From the NCBI GenBank assembly GCA_021736445.1, contig JAIPGA010000003.1, positions 29,376 to 93,375 on the forward strand: 64,000 nucleotides of DNA. Direction: 5' to 3'. Below the pieces are notes generated by a model. It was not told the origin of the DNA, made no database searches, and was given only the letters and a program-made list of their open reading frames with translations. Shown in pieces: positions 10,790 through 21,406 of this stretch (within the stretch, counting starts at the first letter, position 1; each line of letters opens with the position of its first letter). Origin of the DNA: Synergistales bacterium (lineage in GTDB: Bacteria > Synergistota > Synergistia > Synergistales > Aminiphilaceae). The translations under genes and the position numbers were made by a program.

Positions 10790-11449
10790 CTATTCTTCCC
10801 GTTCACCCCGTCTCCGGGGCGGCGCAGCCAGGACAATGCCGCCGGTTTCCGGATCGGAGACCCCCTTGAGGGCGCGGATCATTCCGGCCACGCCGCCGCG
10901 GATGAACTCGCCCACAAAGGCCTTGACGGGAACCCTGCGCCCCCCGACATAGACCTCCAGAGGGCCGGTGCCGCCCTCCTGCAGGATTCCGTCGACCCGT
11001 TCGAAGAGCCGCTGCGCTCCATCCTTCCCGTAGAGGGCCGGCTCCCTCCGATGGTCGTCCTCGGGGGCCTCGCGGTCATGGACGGCGAAGACCCCGGTGA
11101 CCCCCTCGGGAATGGAGGAAGGCGGTCCCAGCCAGATCCGCGGGAACGGGAGCTGTTTTCCCCCTTCCAGTACCACCAGATCGAAACCGGGGAAACAGCG
11201 GGCGGTGATCTCGTGGATGTCTTCGGTTCCGGGGAGCTCCATCCGCGCGCCGTCCTCACCCCACCACACGGAGGGGACACTCCCTGCGAAGCCGCCCATA
11301 TCGGTCCCCTGGGGGCTGCAGACCTCGTGCCGACTGTGTTTGATATAGCCCACCTGCCAGTTCCGCTCCGTCAGATACTGCACCAGGGAACGGCAGAAGG
11401 TGGTCTTTCCCGATGCTTTGAAACCGCTTACCGCAAGCACATAGGGCAT
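10790..11449 (-). CDS. mobB: MobB-like molybdopterin-guanine dinucleotide biosynthesis P-loop protein
   Basis: MobB is a small GTP-binding protein that assists attachment of GMP to molybdopterin. The 219-residue product starts with MPYVLAVSGFKASGKTT, a strand and Walker A loop as in MobB/MobB-like GTPases. VGYIKHSRHE and FDLVVLEGGKQLPFP follow. The C-terminal 40 residues (VKAFVGEFIRGGVAGMIRALKG) resemble an extension seen in anaerobe homologues. No mobA, moa or molybdoenzyme gene is nearby. ATG 11449 is preceded by GGGAGGTCGCGC. It follows rnr by 40 bases and could share its transcript. The family is clear; the role in molybdenum cofactor synthesis is inferred. Confidence 0.82.
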   Translation of the reverse strand: MPYVLAVSGFKASGKTTFCRSLVQYLTERNWQVGYIKHSRHEVCSPQGTDMGGFAGSVPSVWWGEDGARMELPGTEDIHEITARCFPGFDLVVLEGGKQLPFPRIWLGPPSSIPEGVTGVFAVHDREAPEDDHRREPALYGKDGAQRLFERVDGILQEGGTGPLEVYVGGRRVPVKAFVGEFIRGGVAGMIRALKGVSDPETGGIVLAAPPRRRGEREE

Positions 11450-11489
11450 TGCGCGACCTCCCTGTTTCTCCGCGGCGCCGGCAGAGGCG

Positions 11490-13580
11490 TCACGCCGGTT
11501 CCAGCTCCATCTGGCCGAGCTGCTGCTGCACGCGCACCACACGGGTCCTGATCGGGTCGCCGAGACGATAGGTCTTGCCGCTTCTGCTCCCGATCATCGC
11601 CTGCTGGGGCTCCACATAGCGATAGAAATCCCCTTCCAGAAACCGTACCGGCAGAAAGCCTTCGGCGGTGTTGGAGAGCTCCACAAAGAGCCCCTGGGAG
11701 ACCACACCGGAGATATTGCCCTGGAAGACCTCGCCGGTGCGGGTGGCCATGTATTCCAGGATCTTCATCCGTTTCGAGGCACGCTCCAGCTCGTCCACCG
11801 TCTCCTCGCGGGCGGTGGCGTGTTCGGCGACGGCCTTGAACTCGGCATAGCGATCCATGAGCCGTGCGGGCGGCGTTCCGTGGACCACAAGCGCCTTGAC
11901 CACCCTGTGGACCACCAGGTCGGCGTAGCGCCTGATGGGAGAGGTGAAGTGGAGATACCGCTCCAGAGCCAGGCCGAAATGCCCGCTTGGTGCGGGCTTG
12001 TACTGGGCGCGGGGCAGCGACCGGAGCAGCAGCGTCTGGATGAGGCGCCGCCGCCTGGTCTTCTTCGCCTTCTCCGTGATCGCCCGCATGGCGCTGTGGT
12101 CGGGGCGGATACGGCCTTTCCAGATCCCGAGGATCTCCAGCAGGTGCCGCAGCCGGTCGAGCTTCTCCTCGCTGGGCGTATCGTGGACACGGAAGACCGC
12201 AGGCACCTTGCGCTCCTCCAGAAAACGGGCCACCAGCTCGTTGGCCAGCACCATGTACTGCTCCACGATCCGGTAGGTCCAGTACCGCTCCTTGACCCGG
12301 ACCGAAAGCGGGGTCCCCGCGGCATCCAGCCGCACCTCCGCCTCGGGCATATCGAAGCCCAGCATCCCTGCTTTGGTGCGCTTCCGCTCCAGGAGCGCGG
12401 CGACCTCGCTGAGCGCCCTCAGGGTGCCGAGCAGCTGCTTCCCGCCGGCACGCTCCGCTCCCCTGTCCAGGATATGCTGGGCCTCGGCGTAGCTCAGCCG
12501 CTCATCCACCTCCACGAGCGCCGGGGTGATGCGGTACCGCTCCACCTCACCCTCTCTGTCGAGCTCCACCATAACGGAGAGGCTCTCCCTGGACTCCCCG
12601 CTGCGGAGACTGCAGCGGTCGGAGGAGAGCTGGGGGGGAAGCATGGGCACCACCCGGTCCACCAGGTAGAGCGAGAAGGCCCGCCGTCGGGCCTCGCGGT
12701 CCAGGGCGCTCCCTTCGCGCACATAGGCCGAGACATCGGCGATATGCACCCACACACGCCACCCTCCTCCCTCGCGGGGCTCGATGGAGAGGGCGTCGTC
12801 GAAGTCCTTGGCCTCCTCGGGGTCAATGGTGACGGTAAAAAGGGACTGCAGATCCTCGCGTTCCTCCTGCCCTCTCTCTGCAACCGCAAGGGCTTCGTCG
12901 GCCTCCCGCCAGGCGGCCTCGGGAAACTCCGCCTGCACATCGTACTGCTCCATCAGGGCGGCGACACCCGTGCCCGGCTCCTCCTCGCCGCCGAGATGCC
13001 GCGTAATCCGCACCGAAGGCTCTCCGGCGCCGGGATAGCGGAGGATCTCGGCCACCACCACCGAACCGTCTTCCACCGCAGCTCCGCCATCTTCAAGGAG
13101 AAATTCCTCTTCGATGCGGGGATCCCTGGGGAACAAGCGGGGCTTCCCCTTTCGGCCCTGCCGCCGTACGGTCCCGACAATCTTGGACATCCCGCGGTGG
13201 AGCACACGGACCACGCTTCCGGAGGGGCGCTCCTCTTCGCCGTTGCTCCGCACCAGCACATGGTCGCCGTGCATGGCGCTCCCCTTGTCATCGGGGGGAA
13301 TGAAGATGTCTTCCATATCATCCTCGTCGGGAGCGACAAAGGCAAACTGCCGGGGATGCACACTGATGATACCCGGGAGCATGCCGACGGCCCGGGCCCA
13401 GAAGATCCGTCCCTGGCTGTCCCGGTACACCCGGCCTTCCTGTTCCAGAGTTCGGAGAAGCTCCTTGAGCTTCCCCCGATCCCGGCCGCTTGCGTTCATC
13501 GCTTTGGCAAGTCTGGAAAGCCGTATCCCTTTCCTGGAGGAGCTCCGTTGCAGCGCATCGATCACCTGCTGTCGTTCCAC
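11490..13580 (-). CDS. rnr: Ribonuclease R (3'-5' exoribonuclease)
   Basis: RNase R degrades structured RNA from the 3' end. The 696-residue protein has an N-terminal winged-helix region (about 1-65), cold-shock OB folds (FAFVAPDEDDMEDIFIP), and the RNB catalytic domain with DPEEAKDFDDALSIE and ISPIRRYADLVVHR-type motifs. A C-terminal S1 domain (about 610-690) ends it. The start is GTG 13580, seven bases after GGAAGG. It lies 57 bases after guaA and upstream of mobB. Confidence 0.95.
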   Translation of the reverse strand: MERQQVIDALQRSSSRKGIRLSRLAKAMNASGRDRGKLKELLRTLEQEGRVYRDSQGRIFWARAVGMLPGIISVHPRQFAFVAPDEDDMEDIFIPPDDKGSAMHGDHVLVRSNGEEERPSGSVVRVLHRGMSKIVGTVRRQGRKGKPRLFPRDPRIEEEFLLEDGGAAVEDGSVVVAEILRYPGAGEPSVRITRHLGGEEEPGTGVAALMEQYDVQAEFPEAAWREADEALAVAERGQEEREDLQSLFTVTIDPEEAKDFDDALSIEPREGGGWRVWVHIADVSAYVREGSALDREARRRAFSLYLVDRVVPMLPPQLSSDRCSLRSGESRESLSVMVELDREGEVERYRITPALVEVDERLSYAEAQHILDRGAERAGGKQLLGTLRALSEVAALLERKRTKAGMLGFDMPEAEVRLDAAGTPLSVRVKERYWTYRIVEQYMVLANELVARFLEERKVPAVFRVHDTPSEEKLDRLRHLLEILGIWKGRIRPDHSAMRAITEKAKKTRRRRLIQTLLLRSLPRAQYKPAPSGHFGLALERYLHFTSPIRRYADLVVHRVVKALVVHGTPPARLMDRYAEFKAVAEHATAREETVDELERASKRMKILEYMATRTGEVFQGNISGVVSQGLFVELSNTAEGFLPVRFLEGDFYRYVEPQQAMIGSRSGKTYRLGDPIRTRVVRVQQQLGQMELEPA

Positions 13581-13637
13581 CGATATTCCTTCCTCACTGA
13601 TTTTGTCAAACAGTCACATCCATTCTTTCTCCTGTTG

Positions 13638-15176
13638 CTACTCCCATTCGATTGTAGCAGGGGGCTTGCCGGTTACATCGACAACCACCCTGTTGATCTC
13701 GGGGATCTCGTTACAGATCCTCCGGGCCACCCCGTCGAGCAGGTCGGCGGGGAGACGCGTCCAGTCGGCGGTCATGCCGTCCTGGGCTTCCACGGCGCGC
13801 AGCGCCGCCACCTCCGCATAGGTACGGATATCGCCCATCACACCGACGGTGCGTACCGGCAGCAGCACCACGAAGGCCTGCCAGATCTCGTTGTAGAGAC
13901 CTGCCTTCCGGATTGCGTCGATAAAAACGGCGTCGGCCCGGCGGAGGGTCTCCAGCCGTTCCGGAGAGAGCTCGCCGAGGCAGCGCACCGCAAGACCCGG
14001 GCCGGGGAAGGGATGCCGCTCCAGGATACCCCCCGGCACACCGAGGAGCCTCCCGATACGCCGGACCTCGTCCTTGAAAAGGTCCCGCAGGGGCTCCAGC
14101 ACCTGGAGATCCATGTCCTCCGGCAGACCACCCACATTGTGGTGGGTCTTGATGGTCGCCGCCCCCTTGCCGCGCTTGCCGCTCTCGATGATATCGGGAT
14201 AGAGTGTCCCCTGCAGCAGCCAGTCCGCACCGCCGTCGCGCTCCGCCGCCTCCTCGAAGACCCTGATGAAGACCTCGCCGATGATGCGTCGTTTCCGCTC
14301 GGGGTCACTGACCCCCTTCAGCGCCGTGAGGAATCGCTCCGAGGCGTCGACATGGCGCACCCTCAGGTCAAGAGCCTCGAAGGCCTGCATCACCTCCCGG
14401 GCCTCGTTCAGACGGAGGAGGCCGTTGTCGACGAAGATGCACTCCAGCCGGTCGCCGACGGCGTGGTGGGTCAGCGTGGCCGCCACGGTGGAGTCCACAC
14501 CCCCCGACAGACCGCAGACGATCTTCTCGCCCCGGGTCTGTTTCCGGATCTCCGCTATCTTCTCCTCGCTCCAGGCGCCGAGATCCCAGCTGGGTTCGCA
14601 GCCGCAGATACCGTAGAGGAAATTCCGGAGGATCTCCTGTCCGTACTGGGTATGGACCACCTCCGGATGAAACTGGATGGCGATCAGGTGGCCCTCCGGG
14701 GTGGCGAAGCCCGCCGGAACACCACCGGCGCTCTCGGCAAGCGAGACGGTCCCCTCCGGAAGTGTCGCGACCCGATCCCAGTGGCTCATCCAGACGGTAA
14801 GCTCCCGGGGGATCTCCGTAAACAGCGGATGGTCGGCGGTGATCCGGATGTCCGTTCTCCCGTATTCGGCGCTCTCTCCCTTGGTCACCTCACCGCCCAT
14901 CACGTGGGCCATGGTCTGCATGCCGTAGCAGATGCCCAGAACGGGAAAGGTTTGCCGCAACAGCTCCGGTGCGATGGCCGGCGCCCCTTCCTCGGGAGCG
15001 CTGGCGGGCCCGCCGGAAAGCACCACGCCGGAGGGGTCTCTGGCGATGATCTCTTCGCAGGGCGTGTCCCAGGGGAGGATCTCGCTGTAGACCTTGGCGT
15101 CCCGGATTCGACGGGCGATAAGCTGGGTGTATTGCGAACCGAAATCGATGACGATGATTGTATCGCTTCCTTGCAT
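13638..15176 (-). CDS. guaA: GMP synthase (glutamine-hydrolysing)
   Basis: GuaA converts XMP to GMP with ATP and glutamine ammonia, the last step of de novo GMP synthesis. The 512-residue protein has the class I amidotransferase domain (residues 1-195), with the nucleophile cysteine in GICYGMQ and the catalytic HPEV. The ATP-pyrophosphatase loop SGGVDST and the C-terminal dimerisation domain (IRTYAEVAALRAVEAQDGMT) follow. The length is normal. ATG 15176 has a distant GAAGGA upstream. An extended -10 promoter lies between the groEL terminator and this gene. Confidence 0.97.
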   Translation of the reverse strand: MQGSDTIIVIDFGSQYTQLIARRIRDAKVYSEILPWDTPCEEIIARDPSGVVLSGGPASAPEEGAPAIAPELLRQTFPVLGICYGMQTMAHVMGGEVTKGESAEYGRTDIRITADHPLFTEIPRELTVWMSHWDRVATLPEGTVSLAESAGGVPAGFATPEGHLIAIQFHPEVVHTQYGQEILRNFLYGICGCEPSWDLGAWSEEKIAEIRKQTRGEKIVCGLSGGVDSTVAATLTHHAVGDRLECIFVDNGLLRLNEAREVMQAFEALDLRVRHVDASERFLTALKGVSDPERKRRIIGEVFIRVFEEAAERDGGADWLLQGTLYPDIIESGKRGKGAATIKTHHNVGGLPEDMDLQVLEPLRDLFKDEVRRIGRLLGVPGGILERHPFPGPGLAVRCLGELSPERLETLRRADAVFIDAIRKAGLYNEIWQAFVVLLPVRTVGVMGDIRTYAEVAALRAVEAQDGMTADWTRLPADLLDGVARRICNEIPEINRVVVDVTGKPPATIEWE

Positions 15177-15240
15177 TGGACCAGGCGCATCCTTCGGCGC
15201 CCTTCACCTCCAGAGATACTACATATGCCCCGTTACAGGC

Positions 15241-15249
15241 ATCATACCA
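15241..15249 (-). promoter_or_regulatory. Probable extended -10 promoter of guaA
   Basis: On the minus strand TGG is followed by TATGAT. It lies in the short space between the groEL terminator and guaA, where a promoter is needed. No good -35 is present. Confidence 0.4.
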
Positions 15250-15273
15250 GAAGTCCCGCCTGAAGGAACGTGC

Positions 15274-15305
15274 AAAAAAGAGAGGGCCCCCGCGAGGGGG
15301 ACCCT
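15274..15305 (-). terminator. Intrinsic terminator of groES-groEL
   Basis: On the minus strand the arms AGGGTCCCCC and GGGGGCCCT pair with a single mismatch around TCGC and are followed by CTCTTTTTT. It lies about 40 bases after the groEL stop. Confidence 0.85.
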
Positions 15306-15342
15306 GCTCCGCTGATCTCTATGGTACGGGTCGGAGGCCGGA

Positions 15343-17037
<1,695 letters not shown>

Positions 17038-17066
17038 TCAGGTCTGCTATGCCGCCGACAGATCGG

Positions 17067-17354
17067 TTATTCGGCGATGGCGAGCACGTCGCGCTCGCTG
17101 AGGATGAGGTAGTCGTCGCCCTCAACGTTGACCTCCGTGCCGCCGTACTTGCTGAAGATCACCTTGTCGCCCTTCTTCACTTCCAGGGGAAGCTTCTGTC
17201 CGTTGTCGAGAACCTTGCCGGTGCCGACAGCGACAACCTCACCTTCCTGGGGCCGCTCTTTGGCGGTGTCGGGCAGGTAGATGCCGCCCTTCGTCTTCTC
17301 GTCCTGAGTCAGTACCTTGATCACGATCCGGTCTCCAAGGGGCTTGAGATTCAC
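17067..17354 (-). CDS. groES: Co-chaperonin GroES (Hsp10)
   Basis: GroES caps the GroEL chamber. The 95-residue protein reads [15 protein letters not shown] from GTG 17354, which lies seven bases after AAGGAGGG. A TTG two codons further upstream sits too close to that site. The mobile loop ([21 protein letters not shown]) and the C-terminal hairpin [21 protein letters not shown] are intact. It is first in the groESL operon, directly behind CIRCE. Confidence 0.98.
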   Translation of the reverse strand: MNLKPLGDRIVIKVLTQDEKTKGGIYLPDTAKERPQEGEVVAVGTGKVLDNGQKLPLEVKKGDKVIFSKYGGTEVNVEGDDYLILSERDVLAIAE

Positions 17355-17384
17355 GTGCAATCCCTCCTTATTGATTTATCGCTA

Positions 17385-17411
17385 TTAGCACTCAACGAAG
17401 ATGAGTGCTAA
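17385..17411. promoter_or_regulatory. CIRCE element (HrcA operator)
   Basis: A perfect copy: TTAGCACTC, nine bases, GAGTGCTAA. It lies between the groES -10 element and its start codon, where HrcA binding would block transcription until heat shock. hrcA itself is not in the window. Confidence 0.97.
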
Positions 17412-17425
17412 CTTCGCCAGGGCAA

Positions 17426-17454
17426 ATACTACGTCCTCACCGCCTCAAGCTCAA
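17426..17454 (-). promoter_or_regulatory. Promoter of groES-groEL
   Basis: On the minus strand TTGAGC and TAGTAT are spaced 17 bases, with CIRCE beginning 15 bases after the -10. A vegetative promoter repressed by HrcA is the expected arrangement. Confidence 0.65.
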
Positions 17455-17546
17455 CGTCGCTCAAGGCGGTTCAGGGCGAAATATTATCCAAAATTGCCTC
17501 TGGGCTTCCTTTAAGGCGTCATTGCTCCCTATTTGTTCGAAAGGGC

Positions 17547-18563
17547 TTAGAGCAACGGCAGAGGGAGCGAGGGGTCCGGCGCAAGGGAGAGGTCGGAACG
17601 CACCCCCCGCCGCCAGGCGCTGTACCCTGCGGCGGCGATCATGGTGGCGTTGTCGGTGCAGAGCCCCCGGGGCGGCAGATAGGTCTCCAGGTCATCGAGC
17701 AGAGCCATCCGCCTCCGCAGCTCGGAGTTGGCGGCCACACCGCCGGAGACGGCGACCCGGGAAACACCGGTCCGGCGGGCAGCCAGACGGATCTTGGCCA
17801 GCAGTGCAGAGACCGCAGCGTGCTGGAAGGCAGCGCAGATATCCGCCCCCGGGAGGTCGGCGCCGGCCTGTCGGCACGCCCGCACCACCCAGAGCACCGC
17901 CGTTTTCAGGCCGCTGAAGCTGAAGGCGATCTCGTCGCTATTCTTCATGGGAACGGGGAAGGCAAAGGAACCGGGGTCTCCGCTCCCGGCGAGACGGTCC
18001 ACCTCGGGGCCTCCCGGATAGTCGAGATCCAGGAGTTTGGCCACCTTGTCGTAGGCCTCCCCCACGGCGTCGTCCCGGGTGCGGCCCAGGACCCGGTAGT
18101 CCCCCAGAGCACGGACGAGGACAAGCTCCGTATGGCCGCCGGAAGCGATCAGGCTGAGGAAGGGAGGAGTCAGCTCGGGGAAGGCGGTGACGTTGGCGAA
18201 GATATGCCCCTCCAGGTGGTTGACCCCGATCAGCGGCAGCTCCCATGCCTGGGCGAGGCCCTTGGCGCACATCACCCCCGTCAGGAGCGACCCCATGAGC
18301 CCCGGTCCGGCGGTGACGGCGATGAGGTCCAGCTCCCGGGCCGGATTGTTGACGCCCGCCTCGGCGAAGACCTCCTGCAGCAACGGCAGCAGCACCTCCT
18401 GATGCCGCCGCGACGCCCGCTCCGGGACCACCCCGCCGAAGGGGGCATGGTCCGCATTCTGGCCGGCGATCCTCGAGGCCAGCTCCTCCCGCTGCCCCCT
18501 GAGGACGCAGACCCCCGTATCGTCACAGCTTGTTTCAATGCCCAGGGTCATCCCTTCGGTCAC
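17547..18563 (-). CDS. tsaD: tRNA N6-adenosine threonylcarbamoyltransferase TsaD
   Basis: TsaD transfers threonylcarbamoyl to A37 of tRNAs reading ANN codons, with TsaB and TsaE. The 338-residue protein has the ASKHA-fold start LGIETSCDDTGV, the metal-binding NHLEGH, the glycine-rich ASGGHTELV, and GGVAANSELRRRM. The start is GTG 18563, eight bases after GAGGAGG; an ATG four codons later is less well spaced. It is 15 bases after murJ and just upstream of the groESL promoter region. Confidence 0.96.
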   Translation of the reverse strand: MTEGMTLGIETSCDDTGVCVLRGQREELASRIAGQNADHAPFGGVVPERASRRHQEVLLPLLQEVFAEAGVNNPARELDLIAVTAGPGLMGSLLTGVMCAKGLAQAWELPLIGVNHLEGHIFANVTAFPELTPPFLSLIASGGHTELVLVRALGDYRVLGRTRDDAVGEAYDKVAKLLDLDYPGGPEVDRLAGSGDPGSFAFPVPMKNSDEIAFSFSGLKTAVLWVVRACRQAGADLPGADICAAFQHAAVSALLAKIRLAARRTGVSRVAVSGGVAANSELRRRMALLDDLETYLPPRGLCTDNATMIAAAGYSAWRRGVRSDLSLAPDPSLPLPLL

Positions 18564-18578
18564 TGACTACGCCTCCTC

Positions 18579-20144
18579 TCATACATCCTTACCCTTCTGT
18601 TTGCGCCGCAAGGCCCCGCGTATCCAGCTCCACTCGTCACAACCGATCCGGAGCGTCAGCAGGGTATAGCAGGCAGCACCCACCAGAATCGTGACACCCA
18701 TCCAGCCCGCCCGGAGCAGTGCGCCCGCAGCCTCAGGATAGGGAATCCAGCCTGTCCACAGCACAACACTCCCGGCCATGGCCCCCGCTGCGGCGAGGAT
18801 CTTTGCGTTCCATGCCGATTCGAAAACGGGAATGCCCCGCCCCAGAGCATGCCTGAGGATCAGGTATCCACAGAACGCCGAAGCGGTGAAACCAGAGGCG
18901 ATGCCCAGAGCGATCCCCCTGTAGCCCAGGAACTGCATCAGCGTGAGGCTCGCCGTCAGGTTCACCACCACGCCCGATCCCGTCACCACCATGGCGCCGC
19001 GGGGCAGACCCAGGGCGTAGAGCGCCCGCATCAGCACGGTGGTGCAGGCCATGCCCGGCAGACCCAGGGCGAACATGGCCAGGGCGCCGCTGGTCCGCTC
19101 CAGCGCCCAGAGATCGAAGGCCCCGCGGAAAAAGAGCAGATGCACCAGCTCCCGGGAGACCAGCACCATCCCCGCCATCACCGGCACCACGATAAAGAGG
19201 GCGAAGCGGAGGGCGTCGCGCATGAAGTCGACAAAGGCATCCCCTTCGTCCGCAGAGAGACGGGAGAGCAGCGGCAGCACCGCCTGGGAGATGGCGACCA
19301 CAAAGAGCCCCAGCGGCAGCTGCAGCACCCGGTCGGCGTAGTTCATGGCGCTGATGGTCCCCCCTTCGAGGAAGGAGGCCAGCATCCGGCTGATCACCGG
19401 ATTGACCTGATTCAGGGAGAGCCCTGCGGCATAGGGCAGAAAGAGCGCCAGCATCCGCCGCAGCTCCGGGTCGTCCCGCCTCGGCTTCGCGGGGATCAGG
19501 GGCATGGCCAGGTGGGCCGCCCAGAACCACTGGAGCAGCCACTGGATCAAGCCGCCGAGCAGCACCGCCGCCACCAGGCTCCACACGCCTATCCGTTCCG
19601 CCAGGAGCACCGCCACGGTGATGAAGGCGATATTGCTGCATGCCGGCGCCACCGCCGAGACAAAGAAGCGTTCCATGCTGTTCAGCACCCCCATGGCCAG
19701 CGCCGCCAGGGAGACAAAGAGCAGAAAGGGGAAGACCATCCGGGTCATGCGGGCCGCCAGCGCCAGTCCCTCGCCGCTGAATCCCGGCGCCAGGATACGT
19801 GCCAGCCAGGGCGCACAGAGGATGCCCCCGACCACCGTCAGGGTTCCGGCGACGAGGAGCACCGTCATGGCCTGCCGGGCCAGCGAAAGCGCCCGCCGCT
19901 TCCCGGCGCTCTCGAGCGTCCGGGAAAAGACGGGGACAAAGGAAGCGGAGAGGGCGCCTTCGGCGAGGAGCTGCCGGGAGAGATTGGCCAGCGTATAGGC
20001 CACGTAGAAGGCGTCAAGCTGCCTGGTGGCGCCGAAGAAGGCCGCTACCAGGATCTCCCGGGCCAGACCGAGAAAACGGCTCGCCAGGGTTCCCAGCATC
20101 ATCGTCAGTGCGTGTCGGACCATCCGGATATTGCGGGAACTCAC
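18579..20144 (-). CDS. murJ: Lipid II flippase MurJ (MviN family)
   Basis: MurJ moves lipid II across the inner membrane for peptidoglycan synthesis. The 521-residue product has about 14 hydrophobic segments and the N-terminal MVIN signature (TLASRFLGLAREILVAAFFG). Conserved charged residues sit in the first helices and in the EGALSASFVPVFSRTL stretch. GTG 20144 is chosen because AAGGAGGG lies 11 bases upstream; ATG 20123 is the alternative. A much longer upstream frame is only an open shadow of the divergent gene. It is followed by tsaD in the same unit. Confidence 0.93.
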   Translation of the reverse strand: MSSRNIRMVRHALTMMLGTLASRFLGLAREILVAAFFGATRQLDAFYVAYTLANLSRQLLAEGALSASFVPVFSRTLESAGKRRALSLARQAMTVLLVAGTLTVVGGILCAPWLARILAPGFSGEGLALAARMTRMVFPFLLFVSLAALAMGVLNSMERFFVSAVAPACSNIAFITVAVLLAERIGVWSLVAAVLLGGLIQWLLQWFWAAHLAMPLIPAKPRRDDPELRRMLALFLPYAAGLSLNQVNPVISRMLASFLEGGTISAMNYADRVLQLPLGLFVVAISQAVLPLLSRLSADEGDAFVDFMRDALRFALFIVVPVMAGMVLVSRELVHLLFFRGAFDLWALERTSGALAMFALGLPGMACTTVLMRALYALGLPRGAMVVTGSGVVVNLTASLTLMQFLGYRGIALGIASGFTASAFCGYLILRHALGRGIPVFESAWNAKILAAAGAMAGSVVLWTGWIPYPEAAGALLRAGWMGVTILVGAACYTLLTLRIGCDEWSWIRGALRRKQKGKDV

Positions 20145-20207
20145 CGTTTCGGCTACCCTCCTTGCGTGCGGTACAGTATGGGATATGCGCGGAAAGGAAT
20201 GAGAGGC

Positions 20208-20693
20208 ATGATACACGATAGCAAGGAAACCGTCATCTGGGGCGTCGGCAATCCTCTCTACGGCGACGACGGCGCCGGCGTCCGGCTGGCCGAGAGACTG
20301 CAGCGGCTCGCCCCCGCCGGCATGGAGGTCCAGATCTGCGAGACCGTGCCGGAGAACTACCTCGCCCCGCTGCGGAAGGCACCGCCTGCGCTCCTGCTGG
20401 TGGTCGACGCCGCCGACATGGGGCTCCCCGCCGGAACGGTGCGCCGCACCACCACGCCAGGCTGCGCCGGGGCTCCCTGGAGCAGCCACGGCATCGGCCT
20501 CCCCCAGCTCCTGGCGACACTGGATGGGACAACGGACATATGGTACATCGGCATCCAGCCCCGCTCCACGGAGCTCTCCCTGGAGCTCACCGACGCCGTC
20601 GCCGCAAGCGTGGGCGACCTCTCCGCCACCCTCGCCGCCGGAAGGTGGGAATCCATCCCGCTCCTCTACCAGGAGAACCGTTCACCGAGGTAG
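20208..20693 (+). CDS. Hydrogenase maturation-type endopeptidase (HycI/HybD family)
   Basis: Members of this family cleave the C-terminal tail of a [NiFe]-hydrogenase large subunit after nickel insertion. The 161-residue protein has all three expected nickel-sensing residues: an aspartate in [11 protein letters not shown] (residues 14-24), one in VVDAADMG, and the histidine in [17 protein letters not shown], also conserved, follows. ATG 20208 has AAAGGA nine bases upstream. It is a lone plus-strand gene, divergent from murJ and overlapping the lptB 3' end by 28 bases. No hydrogenase gene is in the window, so its substrate is encoded elsewhere or it has another role. Confidence 0.85.
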   Translation: MIHDSKETVIWGVGNPLYGDDGAGVRLAERLQRLAPAGMEVQICETVPENYLAPLRKAPPALLLVVDAADMGLPAGTVRRTTTPGCAGAPWSSHGIGLPQLLATLDGTTDIWYIGIQPRSTELSLELTDAVAASVGDLSATLAAGRWESIPLLYQENRSPR

Positions 20694-21391
20694 AACTTGC
20701 GGGCCACCTCGCTCTCGGCGACCTCTTTGGGGCTCCCCTCGATGACGATCTGTCCCTGGTGGATCAGACAGGCACGGTCGGTGATGGCCAGGGTATCCCG
20801 CACATTGTGGTCCGTCAGGAGGATCCCGAAGCCCCTGTCGCGCAGCCCCAGGATGATCTGCTGGATATCGTAGACAGCGATGGGGTCGATCCCGCTGAAG
20901 GGCTCGTCAAGCAGCAGGAAGGCCGGCGAGATGGCAAGGCAGCGGGCGATCTCCAGCCGTCGCCGCTCACCGCCGCTCAGGGCGTAGCCGGGCACGTCGG
21001 CCACCTCGTTGAGCCCCAGATCGTCCAGGAGCCGTTCCAGCATGGCGTACCGCTCCCCCTGTTCGTACTCCTGCTCTTCCAGGACCAGGGCCAGGTTGCG
21101 GCGCACCGAGAGATCCCGGAAGACCGAGGCCTCCTGAGGGAGGTAGCCCAGACCGAGGCGCGCCCGGCCGTACATGGGCAGATCGGTGAGGTGCCGGTCG
21201 TTGAGATAGACCACCCCGCTGTCCGGCGGGACAAGACCGACGAGCATGTAGAAGGTGGTGGTCTTTCCCGCTCCGTTGGGGCCCAGAAGCCCGACGATCT
21301 CCCCTTCGGCCACCTGGATCTTCAGCGCGGACACGACGGTGCGTCCCTTGTAGGATTTGCCGAGTCCTCTGCCTACCAGCATCGAGCCCAT
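20666..21391 (-). CDS. lptB: LPS export ABC transporter ATP-binding protein LptB
   Basis: LptB is the cytoplasmic ATPase that powers extraction of LPS from the inner membrane with LptF/G and LptC. The 241-residue protein has Walker [17 protein letters not shown], the Q-loop [10 protein letters not shown], signature [15 protein letters not shown], Walker [15 protein letters not shown] and the switch TDHNVRDTL, all diagnostic of LptB. ATG 21391 is preceded by AGAGGAG. It follows lptA by 15 bases and is the last gene of the T-box-led unit. Confidence 0.97.
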   Translation of the reverse strand: MGSMLVGRGLGKSYKGRTVVSALKIQVAEGEIVGLLGPNGAGKTTTFYMLVGLVPPDSGVVYLNDRHLTDLPMYGRARLGLGYLPQEASVFRDLSVRRNLALVLEEQEYEQGERYAMLERLLDDLGLNEVADVPGYALSGGERRRLEIARCLAISPAFLLLDEPFSGIDPIAVYDIQQIILGLRDRGFGILLTDHNVRDTLAITDRACLIHQGQIVIEGSPKEVAESEVARKFYLGERFSW

Positions 21392-21406
21392 GGCATCACT
21401 CCTCTG

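Noticed and set aside
11820..15263. Open frame of 1147 codons on the plus strand
   Set aside because: It is antisense to rnr and guaA, both certain genes. The product is low in hydrophobic order, rich in His, Gly, Pro and Arg, and matches no family; this is a shadow of GC-rich codon use.
18849..20207. Upstream extension of the hydrogenase-maturation protease frame
   Set aside because: It lies antisense to murJ and reads as Gln/His/Gly-rich shadow sequence; the family domain begins at 20208 with its own ribosome-binding site.
20145..20489. N-terminal extension of the murJ frame
   Set aside because: It overlaps the divergent protease gene and has no MviN similarity; the membrane protein begins near 20144.
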